NCBI RefSeq assembly: GCF_018143015.1
Contig: NC_054741.1
Coordinates: forward strand, 18,843,736 to 18,907,735
Reading direction: 5' to 3'
DNA from: Lytechinus variegatus
Lineage: Eukaryota; Echinodermata; Echinoidea; Temnopleuroida; Toxopneustidae
Length of the DNA stretch: 64,000 nucleotides
Of this stretch, positions 35,264-47,501 are shown one piece after another. Every line of letters starts with the position of its first letter. Position 1 is the stretch's first letter. A model generated the notes under the pieces. The model was not told where the DNA came from. It ran no database searches and saw nothing but the letters and a program-made list of their open reading frames with translations. The translations under genes were made by a program, and so were the position numbers.

Positions 35264-38200
35264 TCGTGTTTCATCACTGATGTCGATGCGTAATATGGAA
35301 TTTTTATTTCCTATACAATATAATCAGTGTGCCTTTGACTTTAAATTGTAGATCTCACAAATTAATCACTTGCCCTGACTATTTTAAGTGTCAATCTTTT
35401 AGTTTGAGTTCATGAGCCATTTCAGATTATTGCCACAGTCCAAATAATTGTGTCTTCATCCGATATCACCAGAAAGGGGAATATTCAAATTCTTTTGAAA
35501 ACTATTCTTGATTAGCCCTCCAATTTTCCTTATATGATATGAATAGTGAAATGTAGATGAAGTTGATGGAAGCGTGATATCTGCGTTTATGACTGATTGA
35601 CACTCAAAACTTTATGATAAGAGATTAAAGCAATTTGATCTCTTTACTTGGGTTGTCAATGTGGCATTTGAACTTTGGACTTGAGTAAAAGACTGTGGGT
35701 CGATCGTTAGGCTGTGAGGTGATGTTTGCTCTGACTAGCTTGTTGGCACGGTGATGAGATGATGATAACAAGACCATCCCTATTCAGATGTCTACAGGAT
35801 ACAAGGGCCCACCTTTTTTTATTGTGGTTTAGCAACAACTTCAAGATTGAAAATAGAGTTAAAATTTGATAGACTGAAATTTAATTAGAACTTATGTCTT
35901 GGTGAAATTTTAAGCACAAGCACTTTTTGGAAGAGCAAATGTGAGGGAGTATTTCATAAAGATAGTAAACCAACATCTCTCTTACACAATATATGTTCAA
36001 AGAGCATTTCTATGCAATGTTGGGTTGAGAAGACTTACAATGTGAGTTGACCACCTTGTAAAGAAATCCAAAGTGATAATTGCTTGTCCACATAGTGATT
36101 TTTTCTGCTCTAGATCAGAAACGCTCCTACTTCCTTCATCGCTCAGGTCTTTCCCTTGATCATTTCCTGATTTCCTACCACAGCAAGGTTTCTCTTCTCT
36201 GAAAAACATGTAAAACCATCTTCTTTCCTATTTGTATTAGAAACTAATGTAATCCGATGCTACCATTGTGATGCAGTCCATCCATGTACTGCTACTGCTC
36301 ACAATTTCCTCTAAAATTGACCTTTACCAAGAAGGATTTGTGATACTTCTATATATTTGATAATTTATCATAGGTTTTTTTTTTACCCTAAACATTTTTT
36401 TCTGGATGGTGATTTCTTTAGACCTATGTTTTTCTCAAAACTAAGTTGTTTGGGCTTGTATCATGTTTTTTTATATTCATTTATTTATTCATATTTTTTT
36501 TTTTTTGGGGGGGGGGGGTGATCCCTATGTTCTCCCTCTTCCTTTGGCCTGATGGCTATTTATGTAATTCAGGATTTATCTGAAAAATTGGCTGTAGGCC
36601 TTGTGTGTTTTACATGATTGATCTGTATTGGTTTCCTGTTATTTGTATCGAAACATACAGTTAATGGCATTTCTACATAAACTTGTAGCAATTACTTTTT
36701 AATGAAAATAAAAGTGAAGGAGGGGCAGGGGACGAAGAAGATGTATAAAGACAGCATCTGTAATTCCGAATTCATTTTCCATTGAATGAGAATTTCAAAT
36801 AAAAATGAAATACATCAATTATTGGATCATTGATACGGACTGTATAGAATTATGATCTGAATTTCTTTATCTGAATAAAGTAATTGAAATGAATGAGGAA
36901 AGCACAATTATCATACCGAAGTAAGATGGAAGAATTGATCGTATTAGAAAGGGAAATAATTTTCATTTGGTCATTTCACACTTGTAGCTTAAATGAAACA
37001 TGATCATTTTTTTTCAATCACTTGCTCACATGACCAACTCTTAATCTGCTTCCTGTGAAATTAAAGAATAATTCATCCTAAGTCTACCGATGGGGCTTTG
37101 TTTTTAAAATTTCTCTGTTTGCATACTTAATGGGTCTTGGTACTTTACAGTTGATTTACTCTAACTCTCATTGTGATCAATTTCCAAGAGGGAAACAAGT
37201 AATATAGTTGATGATGAGATTGTAAACTAGATAATTTTCAGTTTCCAAAGAACTGAAAACAAAGCCATGTAGCATAGAAAGTATCCTGCCTGTACAGACA
37301 GATGGAAGGAGAGAAATTTTCACTCGGCAATTTACTTCCTCATCAAGAGCTTTCCAAACCAACTGTCCCTCCTCCTCTATTACGTTGGAGTATTGCTTAT
37401 CTCTGAAACCCATCTGTAAATTTATATTGAATCGAGCACGTTTGCATCGGGGAGGAATACGAGAGTCCTCTGTAACGTAGACGACAAGCGTAGTTTTTGT
37501 ACACGTAGCATGGGTTGTAAAGCAAGCTGCTTTGCTGCTATGGGGTGATAACAAACTCTCAGCATCCTAATCCAAGGCATGAATCATCGTCAGAGACCCT
37601 CTCAGTTATCGCCTCAATCACACACAACGTACAACTTTGGAAAAGTTTGAAAGCCCGAGCAGGCAGTGGTGATGAATTTGCGCTTGGAAATTGACTTGGG
37701 CTAAAAGAGCAAGAGATGAATTGAGTCAAGTCGAAGTTGATTTGTAGATTGATGGAATTTAGATGCGTGCTTTGAAAAAAAATCCTTGCAAACAACTATG
37801 ACTGTGTTTGCCAAATGTATGCTGCTTTGGATGCAGTTTACTTAAAATCCTCTTTTTTTATGGGGGGGGGGGGACATGTTAAGTCTTCCATCTTTCAAAA
37901 GTATTTTGGCAAATTAATGAGAATATATTTCAGAGTTACGAGCTGAAACCGGTAAATTAACTAATTAGGCTATTTTAGACAATTATGGAATTTGACAAAC
38001 TGAAGCTACAGATGTAATAGTATGTTTTGAAACTATATGAGGTTTATTGGATCTAACCATATTAATGTAGGCCTACACCTTGACTAGTTGACTTGTCATG
38101 CTCGTCTGGGACTTTAATAATTTACTTTCACCTGAAGCCTTAAAACTTTGCATAACGGCAATTTGATTAAGTCCAAGACGAAAAATTATTGAGAAAATGA

Positions 38201-38579
38201 AACGAAAAGAAAGATTGTTTGATATAGAATGAATATTAAAACATAAAGTTAGGTCAAATTGGGTCATTTCGGTAATCACTGAAGAAGGCAGCAGTTAGCA
38301 GCCGAAAATTTTGAGGCAATTCTTCCAGTGATTTTTCTTTGTGTTGTGAGCAGAAGATTAAATTTTACTTATTTTCAACCAACACAGATGAACTTTCATG
38401 ATGGACAAGCATAAAGTTGTTTGATAGAATAAAATGGACACAGTATTATCATGTACTTTGTGTTGAAAAACAATGATGTGTGGATGAGAGGGGGCCCCCT
38501 GGCTACATAAGACAGACTCCAGCCATGCAAGAAGACAGCATGGGTTGGTTCATCATGAGAGGCTTTTATAGAGCCAGGC

Positions 38580-38835
38580 TTGGGATGGAGTAACAGGATG
38601 TACCAATTTACCCGTGCCAATCTCTACATCCTCCCTGTTAGCGACTCTGTGCGCTGCCCTCGCTTGGTTTATGCTGGCATAACAACCTCCAGGATCGAAC
38701 CCAGTCACATGATGTCGTCTCTGTCTCTCGTGGAACTCCGAGCAGGATGCAGTCATTTGAAGGAAAGGGGCGCAGTCGATAGATGGCAGCCATCTTGCCT
38801 CTCTGATGACTCTCAATTACGCTGTCTAGCATCCT
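38580..38835. promoter_or_regulatory. CpG-elevated intronic block, possible regulatory element
   Basis: About 255 bases with higher GC and about a dozen CpGs in an otherwise AT-rich intron. It contains AGATGGCAGCCATCT (38781-38795), two YY1-like core sites facing each other. Open frames occur on both strands but none has a known domain or splice support, so I favour a noncoding regulatory element or an old insertion over an exon. Confidence 0.3.
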
Positions 38836-40588
38836 TCTAAATCTCCTTGTCTTTGTGCCATCTTTGTTCTCTGTGATTCCAATTTCTTGCTTCCCCTCAG
38901 CTCATCTTTTGTTTATGTTTTGCTTGTAAAAATATCTTGAGAGAAATTTAGTCATTTTCATTGTCACTTCATCTAGTACTTACATACAAAGAAATTTTAG
39001 ACAACCGGGTCAGAATTATTATTTTTCATCACCTCTTTAAAATCTGTGTATTGCTTTCATATTGCACAGATGGTACTGACAAAGTATTATATCAATTCCA
39101 ATATACACTTTTTATTCTGATTTCTTTCTATTGTAGAGCTAACTGCTCATATTTTAGCCTATTTGTTTTTTAAAACTATTTAGAAAATAGAATGAGTTTT
39201 TGTCACCAGTTGATCTAATTTGAGATTATCGCTGACATATCTTTCAAATTTTCATTTAAGGTACAATTTTAAGAGAAAATGTATTGCACTCAGAACAATG
39301 GATGTGTTTTGGAAACGTAGTACACAGCCCAAAAGAAATTATTCCTTACTACTACACTGTATGTACTCTACAGTATTACATCATTCTATTTATAGACAAA
39401 AATAATTGGTGTGACATCATAACTTTTATGGTTTCTATGCCAGTGTAAACTGTAAAATCACTTTCATCATAAATTATTGCTTCATTGAAGGAAACTTTGG
39501 AGAAAACCCTATTTAGCATACAGTACAGGGTATCTCGGATCTGCATAGAAACAATTCAAGAACACTGCCAAGTTTTGCCCCTCAACCAAGGCCAATTTTG
39601 AGCTAATTTTAGGGAATCCTTTGATTTTCTTGGCTTATTACTCTGTGTAAGGAGATGGAGAAATATGAAATATTGATGGAAGAAACAAGAATCCACATTC
39701 ACAAGACTAATTTCATTAAGACTATCAATATTGCCATTTGGTCTCTCACTAGGACTTTGTCTTGAATGAACTGGTTAGGAGCTCTTTGTATTCTAAATAT
39801 TCATTCCCACAATCATCCTGATTGTGAGAATTGTATTTCTATTGTATTTCTTTGATTTTATTAAATCTTTTGACTTCATATATCCATTTTGTAGATCAAT
39901 GAAGAAAAGTGAAAGAATTTTACTTCAAGGTATAACACTGCTTGACTGAATAACAAAATCAGTAAACATATATTTAATACTTCATAACATTTGTTTCGTG
40001 TGTTTTACAGTGTATTGCTATTTACACAATCACAACATACGAAAGTTATGTTATTTGTCATTTAATTTGTGTGGATAATAATTGACATAACATCTTTTAA
40101 TATAAGATTGCAAAGAAGGACACAATATTAGAAAATGATATGAACACCAACAATGTATTTTTATCATTCCTCTGCGTGCTTGTGGGTTAAGTAGTGAGTA
40201 TTGTCAGCATTTGGATAAGGCCAAGGGGGCAATATAAATTAGTTATCAGTGCAGTTGCATCGATGTAGCTATTTGTGCATAGTTAAGATGAACTTGAAAC
40301 TAGCAAGAGGATAAAGTGATACCCTGAACAGTATCAGCAATAGGCCTTCATGTTCTCTGATTTCAGCCATGTTTCGTTATCTCCAGTCTAAAGTTGAACT
40401 TTTCCTCCTTTCCCCCCAAACTATCGAGTAGAACGAAATTGACCCACATCCTGCCAGTGTTACAAATCCAGGGTGTGTATACGTAATGTAATATTCATCT
40501 TCAGCTGAGGTTGCTTTACTAGTCCTCCTCGTCTTACTCCCTCTACACTCTTCATTGGGAAACACAAAATAGTGCACATAGTCTTGTG

Positions 40589-40602
40589 GTTGTCATGGCA
40601 AC
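40589..40602. promoter_or_regulatory. RFX X-box palindrome in intron 2
   Basis: GTTGTCATGGCAAC matches the RFX consensus on both arms. It lies 1.1 kb upstream of coding exon 3. Binding is inferred from sequence. Confidence 0.45.
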
Positions 40603-41713
40603 AGTGGGGTTTATGAGTTGAGGCATTGGGGAGTATAGATTTAGTTCTAATCTTGCAAAGTCCTTGAGGTTTTTCAGTACCCCTATTTCTCCCCCTCTCG
40701 GGGTGAATGTGGCAAAGTTGATGAGGAATGATGCAGGCTGAATCAGTTAAAATGAACTTGAAGTGTTTTCTGGCATTTTGGGCTATGTTTTAAGGACTGA
40801 TGAGTTAATTCATGTTTCATAGTGCTAAACGATATATACAATCAACACAAATTATGAGACAAGTCTTCTAAATTTGAACCAGAGAAGTGACAACTTGGTT
40901 GTAATGGATATACAGTTTATGGGAAATTATTATACGTCACTTGCATTGAGAACTGTTATACATTTACAGTTGTACACCGCATACTGCATGTATGTGGGGT
41001 CATCTGATATTCAGTTTTGAATATCAAGCTCTTTCTCCATTGTAACACTCATTTATCAATGCTGTAAAACCCTAAAACATGATCTCTGGATTTAGTCATT
41101 TATTTTGGTCCATGATACATTTACATGTTCTATATATTAGGGGAATGATGGATGCACACAGAATGATGAATATTGGCACATTACCAAATTAATGGCTGTC
41201 ATGAATTGAGATAAGCAATTTATTTATCTGTATCTGCTTTTTTAAAGTTCATGCTTTATTGTTGTGATGTGATGTCAGACATGGTTATCATTGCCTTATT
41301 TGTTTTGTCTTGATACTTCATTTGAAATAGAAAAAATGGATTCTTGTAATTTTCTTGTTTCTTTTAAGCGGTGTTGAATGAAATGTTGGCACATTAACAA
41401 AAATGGTTGTTGCCCTATCTTCCAGTGGGATTCCTGTTATTTCTTGTAATTCTCTCATTTCAGCACACCTAACACAACAGTGGATGTGGGGGTTGCTGCT
41501 GTGAAAGTTACTTTACAATATTCTGCCATTGTTACAAAGTTTTGCTAGGGTGAATTAATCTGAATGGATGCCTCTTTTATACATCTTATTTTATTTAAAC
41601 AATTAAATATGACGATATTGATAATGTCAATTGTTCTTACTGTAATTCTTGAAATTCATTTTGTAAAAAAATTATGAAAATTAACAAAATGCTCCCTTTT
41701 TTTTTCTTTACAG

Positions 41714-44700
41714 AATTCTATGAAGAGAAGACGTCCTTTTGAATGTCCCGAGTCCTTAACATGCCAGGTCTGCAACATTGACTTCCCAACTGCTCATGAG
41801 CTTACACTCCATGTCCGCACCCACAATGCTGCCAGCTCTCACTCTTGCACCATCTGCGGAAAGAAGCTGAGCTCAACCAGTTCCTTGGACCGTCACATGT
41901 TGATCCATTCTGGAGAAAGGCCCTTCACCTGTCCATTGTGTTCCATGTCCTTCACCACCAATGGCAACATGCATCGTCATCTCCGAACCCATGAGAAAGG
42001 AGGTGAGCTGCCTCCTCCAGACTATGTGGTGAAGCACGACTATGCCAAGCCCCGCAAGCGTGTTCCTTCTCGAAGGGTCATCGAAAACCTTGACATCGAA
42101 GGTGGGAGTGCACAGCGGGAAGGACAACCTGCCAAGAAGAAGGTGCATCATAGTGAAAAGAAATCCCCAGAAAAGAAGCTACCTGTGGAAGGGAAAAAGC
42201 CTTTGAACCTTAGTATGAAAAGTTCTGATGAAGGAATCTCTAATATGCCTATGGACTTGTCCTCAGGGGAAACACAGACACGTGTGAGTGAAAGCGTCGA
42301 AGAGGAGAAGAAAGTAGAGGAAGAACTTTCATGCCCTATATGTAGTAAAACATTTCTATGTAGATATGGTCTCCAGACTCATATTGAGCAACATCCTAAC
42401 AAAGTACTGGAATGCATGATTTGTAATCAAACATTCCGCAACCAGAAGGGTCTCCGTATGCATGTCCACATGGCTCATCGAAGAAGCAAAGCCCCATCCC
42501 CTGTCACAGCTAGTGAGAAAGAATTTTCAAGTATGACTGAGTTGGGATTCGCTGAATTCTCCTCTCCAAAGTTTGCCCTCATTGCTCAGGTGTGGTGTGA
42601 AAAGAATTCTCCCAGAACAACTGATTTAGAAAGTTTATATGAGTGTAAGGACTGTAATAAATCTTTTCCCTGTCAAAGTGCCTTAAATCTTCATTATGAA
42701 AAAATGCATTCCACAGGTAGTGTTGGAGAGATGGATATCGACAGTGAGAATATTGACCCTTCTAATGATGAAATATCACGTGATGAATTCCTTGCTGCGC
42801 TGAATCTCAAACCAAGAACCCCTCCGCAGTCACCTAAGAAAGTGCCTAAACCATCACCCAATAATTCCCCACTAAAGTCCAAAGACATTGATATGGTCGA
42901 GTCCATCCGCCCAGCACCTATTCTGAATAGCATGCTGAGCAGACCATCGCTCACATCTCCAGAGAAAGCCAAAAGCTCTTTGCTTCAACAACATCTTCAA
43001 GCTTCACCTCTTTTAGCAATGAAGCACTTCTCAAATCCTCTAGGTGCACAGCTCCACGTTGCTCAGGCTAAGCCAATGTCTATGAAGCACTCCCCAGTCA
43101 AGGGTGTTACAGCAGGAAGTCTCCCACACATCAAATCAGAACGAGATGTCGCTGAAGGATCGGAGTGTAGAGTGGAGAATGCTGTTGAGCCAAAGTCTGG
43201 TGACGTTGCCATGGAAATGCACACACCTCGTGAGTTTGCCAGTCAGAATAATGCAACAGCAGAAGTTCCTGAGAACTTAGCTAACGATATAGTAGCAGCT
43301 GAAGTTGGAGGAGAATTTAGTGCATCACTAGAGGAAATAGAGGAGGAACCGTGTGATCTTTCATCTGTTAACAAGAAGAAAGGAATCCATACCTGCAAGT
43401 ACTGCAAGAAAGTCTTCCCATTCTCCAGCACCTTGAAGGTTCATACACGTAGCCACATGGGTCTCATGCCTTACAAATGTATGCTGTGTGATTATGCGAG
43501 CGCAGACAAGAGTACCCTTGTTAGACATATGCGCACACATAGTGGAGAACGCCCATACTCTTGCAAGGTCTGTGACTTTGCATTCACCACCAAAGCCAAC
43601 TGTGAGCGCCATGTTAGGAAGCGGCATAACAAGAATACCAAAGAAGAAGCAGAAGAAGTCATTATTCACAATCCAAGCCCCAAGCATGACAATGAAAGCA
43701 AGTACAGCTCGCCATGCACAGTTTGCAAGATTTGCAACAGGGATTTCAAATTCTTCAGAGACTTACAAAACCATCTGCGTGTTCATGAGAAGACGCCCCA
43801 GAAGCCCTTCACGTGCACCAAGTGTCAAGTAGGCTTTAGTAGCCTCAGTAATTGTGCTCGGCACATCATGAGGCGCCATGAAGAAGTGAAAGCAGATGAA
43901 GTGGAGACCTATATCACTGTGTTCCAGCATGAAGATGAGAAGAATGCCCCTATCATCAAGATTCCTAAATACGTAAAGAGTGAGTCGAGAAGCATTACCC
44001 CTAACTTTGATAATCAAGGAGAGCAGCTAGAACCATTGGATTTTAGCTTAAAGAAATCCCCGGAGAACTGTAGCACTACTGCACAGGTTGGTCAACGCAG
44101 AAATTCAATATTTACTGAAGACACCCCAATCGATCTGTCCATGCCTAAATCTGCTCTACCACTGAACTTTTCGGTAAAGCCTGCAAATTCACTTGGAATC
44201 TATCGCTTCAAAGAAGTCTACCATAAGTTTTACAATGCAGTTACTGATGCTCTGATGTGCCCACATTGTCCTTTGCAATTCAACCGTGGAAGCCATCTTA
44301 AGACACATATTAGGAGTCATACAGCTGAGAGACCTTATCGATGTCACCTTTGCCAAGCTGCCTTCACAATGAAAGCAAACCTTGAAGCTCATATAGTACG
44401 TCGTCACAGCAATTCAGATCATTCTGAATCCCAGCAATCCTTCATCCCAAAGAGTGCCACACCTATGCAGTTCAAACTAATGGCCAAGTCTTCATCAGGT
44501 CTGCGTTTCACATCAAGAGCATCAAAGACTGCTGTCCCTCTCATCTCACCCAACACTCCAGTTGGTGCATCTCAACAGATCAAGCTTGGTCCATCTCCAC
44601 ATAACAGTGTTGGTTCAGACTCCAGTGGAGAACTTGCCAGTGTTAGTAAGATGCTGGCAGCTACTGATTCAAATCAGTTCAAACTGTTTCTATCACCACC

Positions 44701-46834
44701 AGAATCTAGATCACCCCTTACAATCACTGAGATTTTCCATGAAACAGATGATGACTACAAGGATGAGGAGAGCCAGGAAATCTTGAACAACATCTCCGGT
44801 GAACCCCCTGAAATGGGACTTGACCGCATTCAAAATGTTGATGTCTTCAATCAAGACTCTGCAAGCGAAACCATGGATTTAAGTATGTCAATAAAGGTAG
44901 AGGAGCAAGATTCTTTGGTAGATGATGAATCAGGTGGAGCTCTCCATATTGTGGAAGATGACAAAATAATAGATGACAGTGATAAGAATGTAAAAGATGA
45001 CAGAAAGGAAAGAAGGGGAACAAAGTTTGAAAGCAAACAGTGCTGTCCGTACTGTGGCCGACGCTTCCCTTGGATAAGTTCTCTGCGAAGACACATCCTC
45101 ACCCATACTGGTCTTAAGCCGTACCAATGCCCTCAGTGTGGTGCCAACTTCTCAACCAAATCCAATTGCGAGAGACACATAGTAAGGCGTCATGGTGGTG
45201 CAAGGCCTGGTAGTCTAGGAGGTTCTGTACCTGGAGGTCAAGATCAACCCTTCATGTGTCCAGAATGCAAAGGGTTCAAATGTACTACAAGAACACAGCT
45301 GCAAGGCCACTATGAGCAGAATCATCCACAAATTGACTTTGCTGGCATTTACCCAGAAGCCAAGAAGGTAGCATCAACTTCCGTAGAGATAGTAAATAAA
45401 CAACTTGATGCTAAACTTACTTCAGAAGCTCCCTTGTGTTTGAGAGTAGACAACGGTAACAGTGGAAAGAGCATCGAGGGGGACACCACACAATCTGAAG
45501 ACATCCCTGCTGACTTGTCAACTACTAATTCCAAGTCACAGAAGAAATCTAAAGGTGTTCCACTTCGAGTAAAAATGTTTACTGGCAAGGGTGTTGTCAA
45601 GGTTGCTGCTGTGAATGGTGAATCTACCGATGCCTTAGGGGAAGATGAAGTTGCAACCACAAATGGTGGATCACTGATAGAAGATGATGCTAAAGATTCA
45701 TTTGCGGAAAGTGCCTCACAAGTGCTGGGGGAAGAGATAGAAGAAGAGTTAGAAGACGAAATGAAAGACATTCTTGAAGATGAAGGAGTAGTTAGTGTTC
45801 AGCCCTCTGGTGATGATGTAGATGAAATTGTGCCCCAAATTGCTGCAGCTGTTGGATTGAACTCTTCTGATGCAAAGTCTCGTCCGAAGGGAAAGAAAAA
45901 CAGAGCTCGATTTGAATGCACCCAATGCTGCAAGCGTTTCAAGACTGCTGCAACACTAGAGAAACATGAGAAAGTACATGAAATTGAACACCCTTACCAC
46001 TGCACAGATTGCAAGGCAACTTTCACCACCAAGTTCAACTGCCATCGTCATATGATAAAGCTGCACAAGAAAAACAAAGAAGACATGGCTAATTGGTCAT
46101 TGAAAGAAGATGGCACCGGAAGTGTCAAGAATAGTGTAATGAATGGGGACATTGGCCAAATGACTGCAGAAACTAATCCTCAAGCCAACCAAGAACTAGA
46201 TAACATGTCCCACACTTCGCTCAACCTTGGTGACAGTGTCAGTGCCTTAGGGGAGACAAACAAGGATAGCAGAAATGGTACTCCTGTCCCATTCCATCTT
46301 ACTCAGAAAGGTAAGAAACGTCCAAGCTTGGCTCAACTAATGAAGATGACCAAGTCTCCCAAGCTTGATGAGGCATTGAGGTCTGGTGCAGTACAAGATC
46401 TGCAGGGAAACACTGATAAACTAATGGCTGTCGAGAACTGGTTGAATTCTGATCTTGACCTGCAGAATGGTCAAATGAATGGCTATGCCTCGGATGATGA
46501 AATGAACTATGATGGAGACATTCCTATTCTCAACCCAGAGTCGCCCACATCCACTCAAGAAAGCCAACGTAACTCTGCAAGCTCTACCAATGCTGGTAGC
46601 TCCAAGAAACCCACACAGCAGCAGGGGCTGTACGTGTCTAGTTTCTTGGAAGATGAGGACTCTCTGGTGGCTCAGGATGTTGCCAACCCCTCCGATGTCT
46701 TCACCGGAGGACAGGGTGAGGAAAAGAATGACATCATATCAAATCTCCTAGGAATCCAGGACTCGTCTGTCCTAGATCAGATGCTTGAATCTGCTGACTC
46801 GGCTGCAAGACTTCTAGGAGTATCGAATGGATAG
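41714..46834 (+). CDS. RREB1: RREB1 coding exon 3: 18 C2H2 zinc fingers
   Basis: This single 5.1-kb exon encodes residues 349-2054 and ends at TAG. I see 18 C2H2 fingers starting near residues 365, 393, 421, 555, 582, 659, 909, 937, 965, 1019, 1049, 1197, 1225, 1459, 1487, 1530, 1750 and 1778. RREB1-specific signatures outside the fingers support orthology: LGF.(D/E)FS..KF....Q.WCE.N after finger 5, and DSSGE.AS..KMLA.TD.N before finger 14, as I recall them from human RREB1. PxDLS-type CtBP motifs are PLNLS (511), PMDLS (527), PCDLS (894), PIDLS (1153) and PADLS (1613), with the related PLDFS at 1122. IKSE, VKSE and IKVEE fit SUMO consensus sites. The C-terminus is acidic and S/N-rich without fingers. 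An internal ATG at 41720 could start a product lacking the N-terminus. Confidence 0.95.
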   Translation, partial: NSMKRRRPFECPESLTCQVCNIDFPTAHELTLHVRTHNAASSHSCTICGKKLSSTSSLDRHMLIHSGERPFTCPLCSMSFTTNGNMHRHLRTHEKGGELPPPDYVVKHDYAKPRKRVPSRRVIENLDIEGGSAQREGQPAKKKVHHSEKKSPEKKLPVEGKKPLNLSMKSSDEGISNMPMDLSSGETQTRVSESVEEEKKVEEELSCPICSKTFLCRYGLQTHIEQHPNKVLECMICNQTFRNQKGLRMHVHMAHRRSKAPSPVTASEKEFSSMTELGFAEFSSPKFALIAQVWCEKNSPRTTDLESLYECKDCNKSFPCQSALNLHYEKMHSTGSVGEMDIDSENIDPSNDEISRDEFLAALNLKPRTPPQSPKKVPKPSPNNSPLKSKDIDMVESIRPAPILNSMLSRPSLTSPEKAKSSLLQQHLQASPLLAMKHFSNPLGAQLHVAQAKPMSMKHSPVKGVTAGSLPHIKSERDVAEGSECRVENAVEPKSGDVAMEMHTPREFASQNNATAEVPENLANDIVAAEVGGEFSASLEEIEEEPCDLSSVNKKKGIHTCKYCKKVFPFSSTLKVHTRSHMGLMPYKCMLCDYASADKSTLVRHMRTHSGERPYSCKVCDFAFTTKANCERHVRKRHNKNTKEEAEEVIIHNPSPKHDNESKYSSPCTVCKICNRDFKFFRDLQNHLRVHEKTPQKPFTCTKCQVGFSSLSNCARHIMRRHEEVKADEVETYITVFQHEDEKNAPIIKIPKYVKSESRSITPNFDNQGEQLEPLDFSLKKSPENCSTTAQVGQRRNSIFTEDTPIDLSMPKSALPLNFSVKPANSLGIYRFKEVYHKFYNAVTDALMCPHCPLQFNRGSHLKTHIRSHTAERPYRCHLCQAAFTMKANLEAHIVRRHSNSDHSESQQSFIPKSATPMQFKLMAKSSSGLRFTSRASKTAVPLISPNTPVGASQQIKLGPSPHNSVGSDSSGELASVSKMLAATDSNQFKLFLSPPESRSPLTITEIFHETDDDYKDEESQEILNNISGEPPEMGLDRIQNVDVFNQDSASETMDLSMSIKVEEQDSLVDDESGGALHIVEDDKIIDDSDKNVKDDRKERRGTKFESKQCCPYCGRRFPWISSLRRHILTHTGLKPYQCPQCGANFSTKSNCERHIVRRHGGARPGSLGGSVPGGQDQPFMCPECKGFKCTTRTQLQGHYEQNHPQIDFAGIYPEAKKVASTSVEIVNKQLDAKLTSEAPLCLRVDNGNSGKSIEGDTTQSEDIPADLSTTNSKSQKKSKGVPLRVKMFTGKGVVKVAAVNGESTDALGEDEVATTNGGSLIEDDAKDSFAESASQVLGEEIEEELEDEMKDILEDEGVVSVQPSGDDVDEIVPQIAAAVGLNSSDAKSRPKGKKNRARFECTQCCKRFKTAATLEKHEKVHEIEHPYHCTDCKATFTTKFNCHRHMIKLHKKNKEDMANWSLKEDGTGSVKNSVMNGDIGQMTAETNPQANQELDNMSHTSLNLGDSVSALGETNKDSRNGTPVPFHLTQKGKKRPSLAQLMKMTKSPKLDEALRSGAVQDLQGNTDKLMAVENWLNSDLDLQNGQMNGYASDDEMNYDGDIPILNPESPTSTQESQRNSASSTNAGSSKKPTQQQGLYVSSFLEDEDSLVAQDVANPSDVFTGGQGEEKNDIISNLLGIQDSSVLDQMLESADSAARLLGVSNG

Positions 46835-47365
46835 ATAATACCTGGTTACAATATACCGATGTGATTTGTACATATTTCTTTGTGTGATTTACATTCCATC
46901 ACTCAACTATCTTGATTGTCTTGGAAATCTTATAAAACAAGAAAATCTTACCGTTTTTCCTGAAGAATTTATATTGCATTTGTGCCTCTAATATCGATCT
47001 TTCAATTCATTATCTCTTCCATTTTCTACAATTTTGACATTTCTGAATCTTTTTCCTCTGTAATTCCACATTCCTTTGTGTTTTCCTATTTCTTGAATTT
47101 CCACTTCAGTATTTCCATCTTGCATGTCTTTGTGCCTTTTCCAAACTAATTCTGCCTTGCCGGGATTTATATACCTCTTCAATAATATGGCTTGATTAGA
47201 TGAAATATATGTATATTTATGTTTTGGTTGTATTGATAGTGTCAAAATTTGTGCCTGGATGTGTGAAGTCTATAATTACAGAGATGATAAACTGTGAAGT
47301 TTGATGGCACTTTTCACATTCCCATGTCGTAACTATTTTGTTGAAATGGGACCTGATATGCCGAT

Positions 47366-47501
47366 CTGGGCCCTGTTACATAAACCTTATGAATTGATTT
47401 TAGAGCTGATGTCTATGATAGATGTCATTGGTTATTGTGTATGATCACTTGTGAAAATCAGCCCTATGATTAAGTGCTTAGCTTTATGTTACTCGGCCCA
47501 G
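47366..47501. mobile_element. Short MITE-like element in the 3' UTR region (136 bp)
   Basis: The ends are 'ctgggccctgttacataaac' and, inverted, 'ctgggccgagtaacataaag'. Inner similarity continues (the 'gggctgatt' / 'gagctgat' blocks). It is noncoding. If the 3' UTR extends this far, the mRNA carries a hairpin here. Confidence 0.65.

Larger units (their letters stand above)
30706..41713 (+). other. RREB1: RREB1 intron 2 (11.0 kb)
   Basis: GT-AG intron of phase 0, ending in 'tttttttctttacag'. No additional exon is recognised. It contains a foldback element (32130-32545), pyrimidine- and purine-rich tracts, a 12-bp palindrome at 34342, a nested MITE (34820-35263), a CpG-elevated block (38580-38835) and an X-box (40589-40602). 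G runs lie at 31733-31742, 36507-36518 (after T13) and 37862-37873. Confidence 0.7.
8109..46834 (+). other. RREB1: Gene span: RREB1/Hindsight-type zinc-finger gene
   Basis: Three coding exons (8109-8151, 29705-30705, 41714-46834) join in frame through a phase-1 and a phase-0 intron of 21.55 and 11.01 kb. All four splice borders are canonical: ATG|gtaagt, ctcttaacag|AC, AAAG|gtaaga, tttctttacag|AAT. The predicted protein has 2,054 residues. Vertebrate RREB1 and fly Hindsight are nuclear C2H2 factors acting in Ras/MAPK-dependent transcription and epithelial morphogenesis, binding DNA and recruiting co-repressors such as CtBP. Assignment rests mainly on exon 3. The link from exon 1 to exon 2 rests on phase compatibility and needs transcript support. 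Confidence 0.8.

Noticed and set aside
37177..37554. 125-codon open frame on the - strand in RREB1 intron 2
   Set aside because: No domain, no splice or homology support, and length within the range expected by chance in 64 kb.
43488..43832. Open frames in other registers within RREB1 exon 3 and ZNF341 exons
   Set aside because: They are shadows of the zinc-finger coding sequence.
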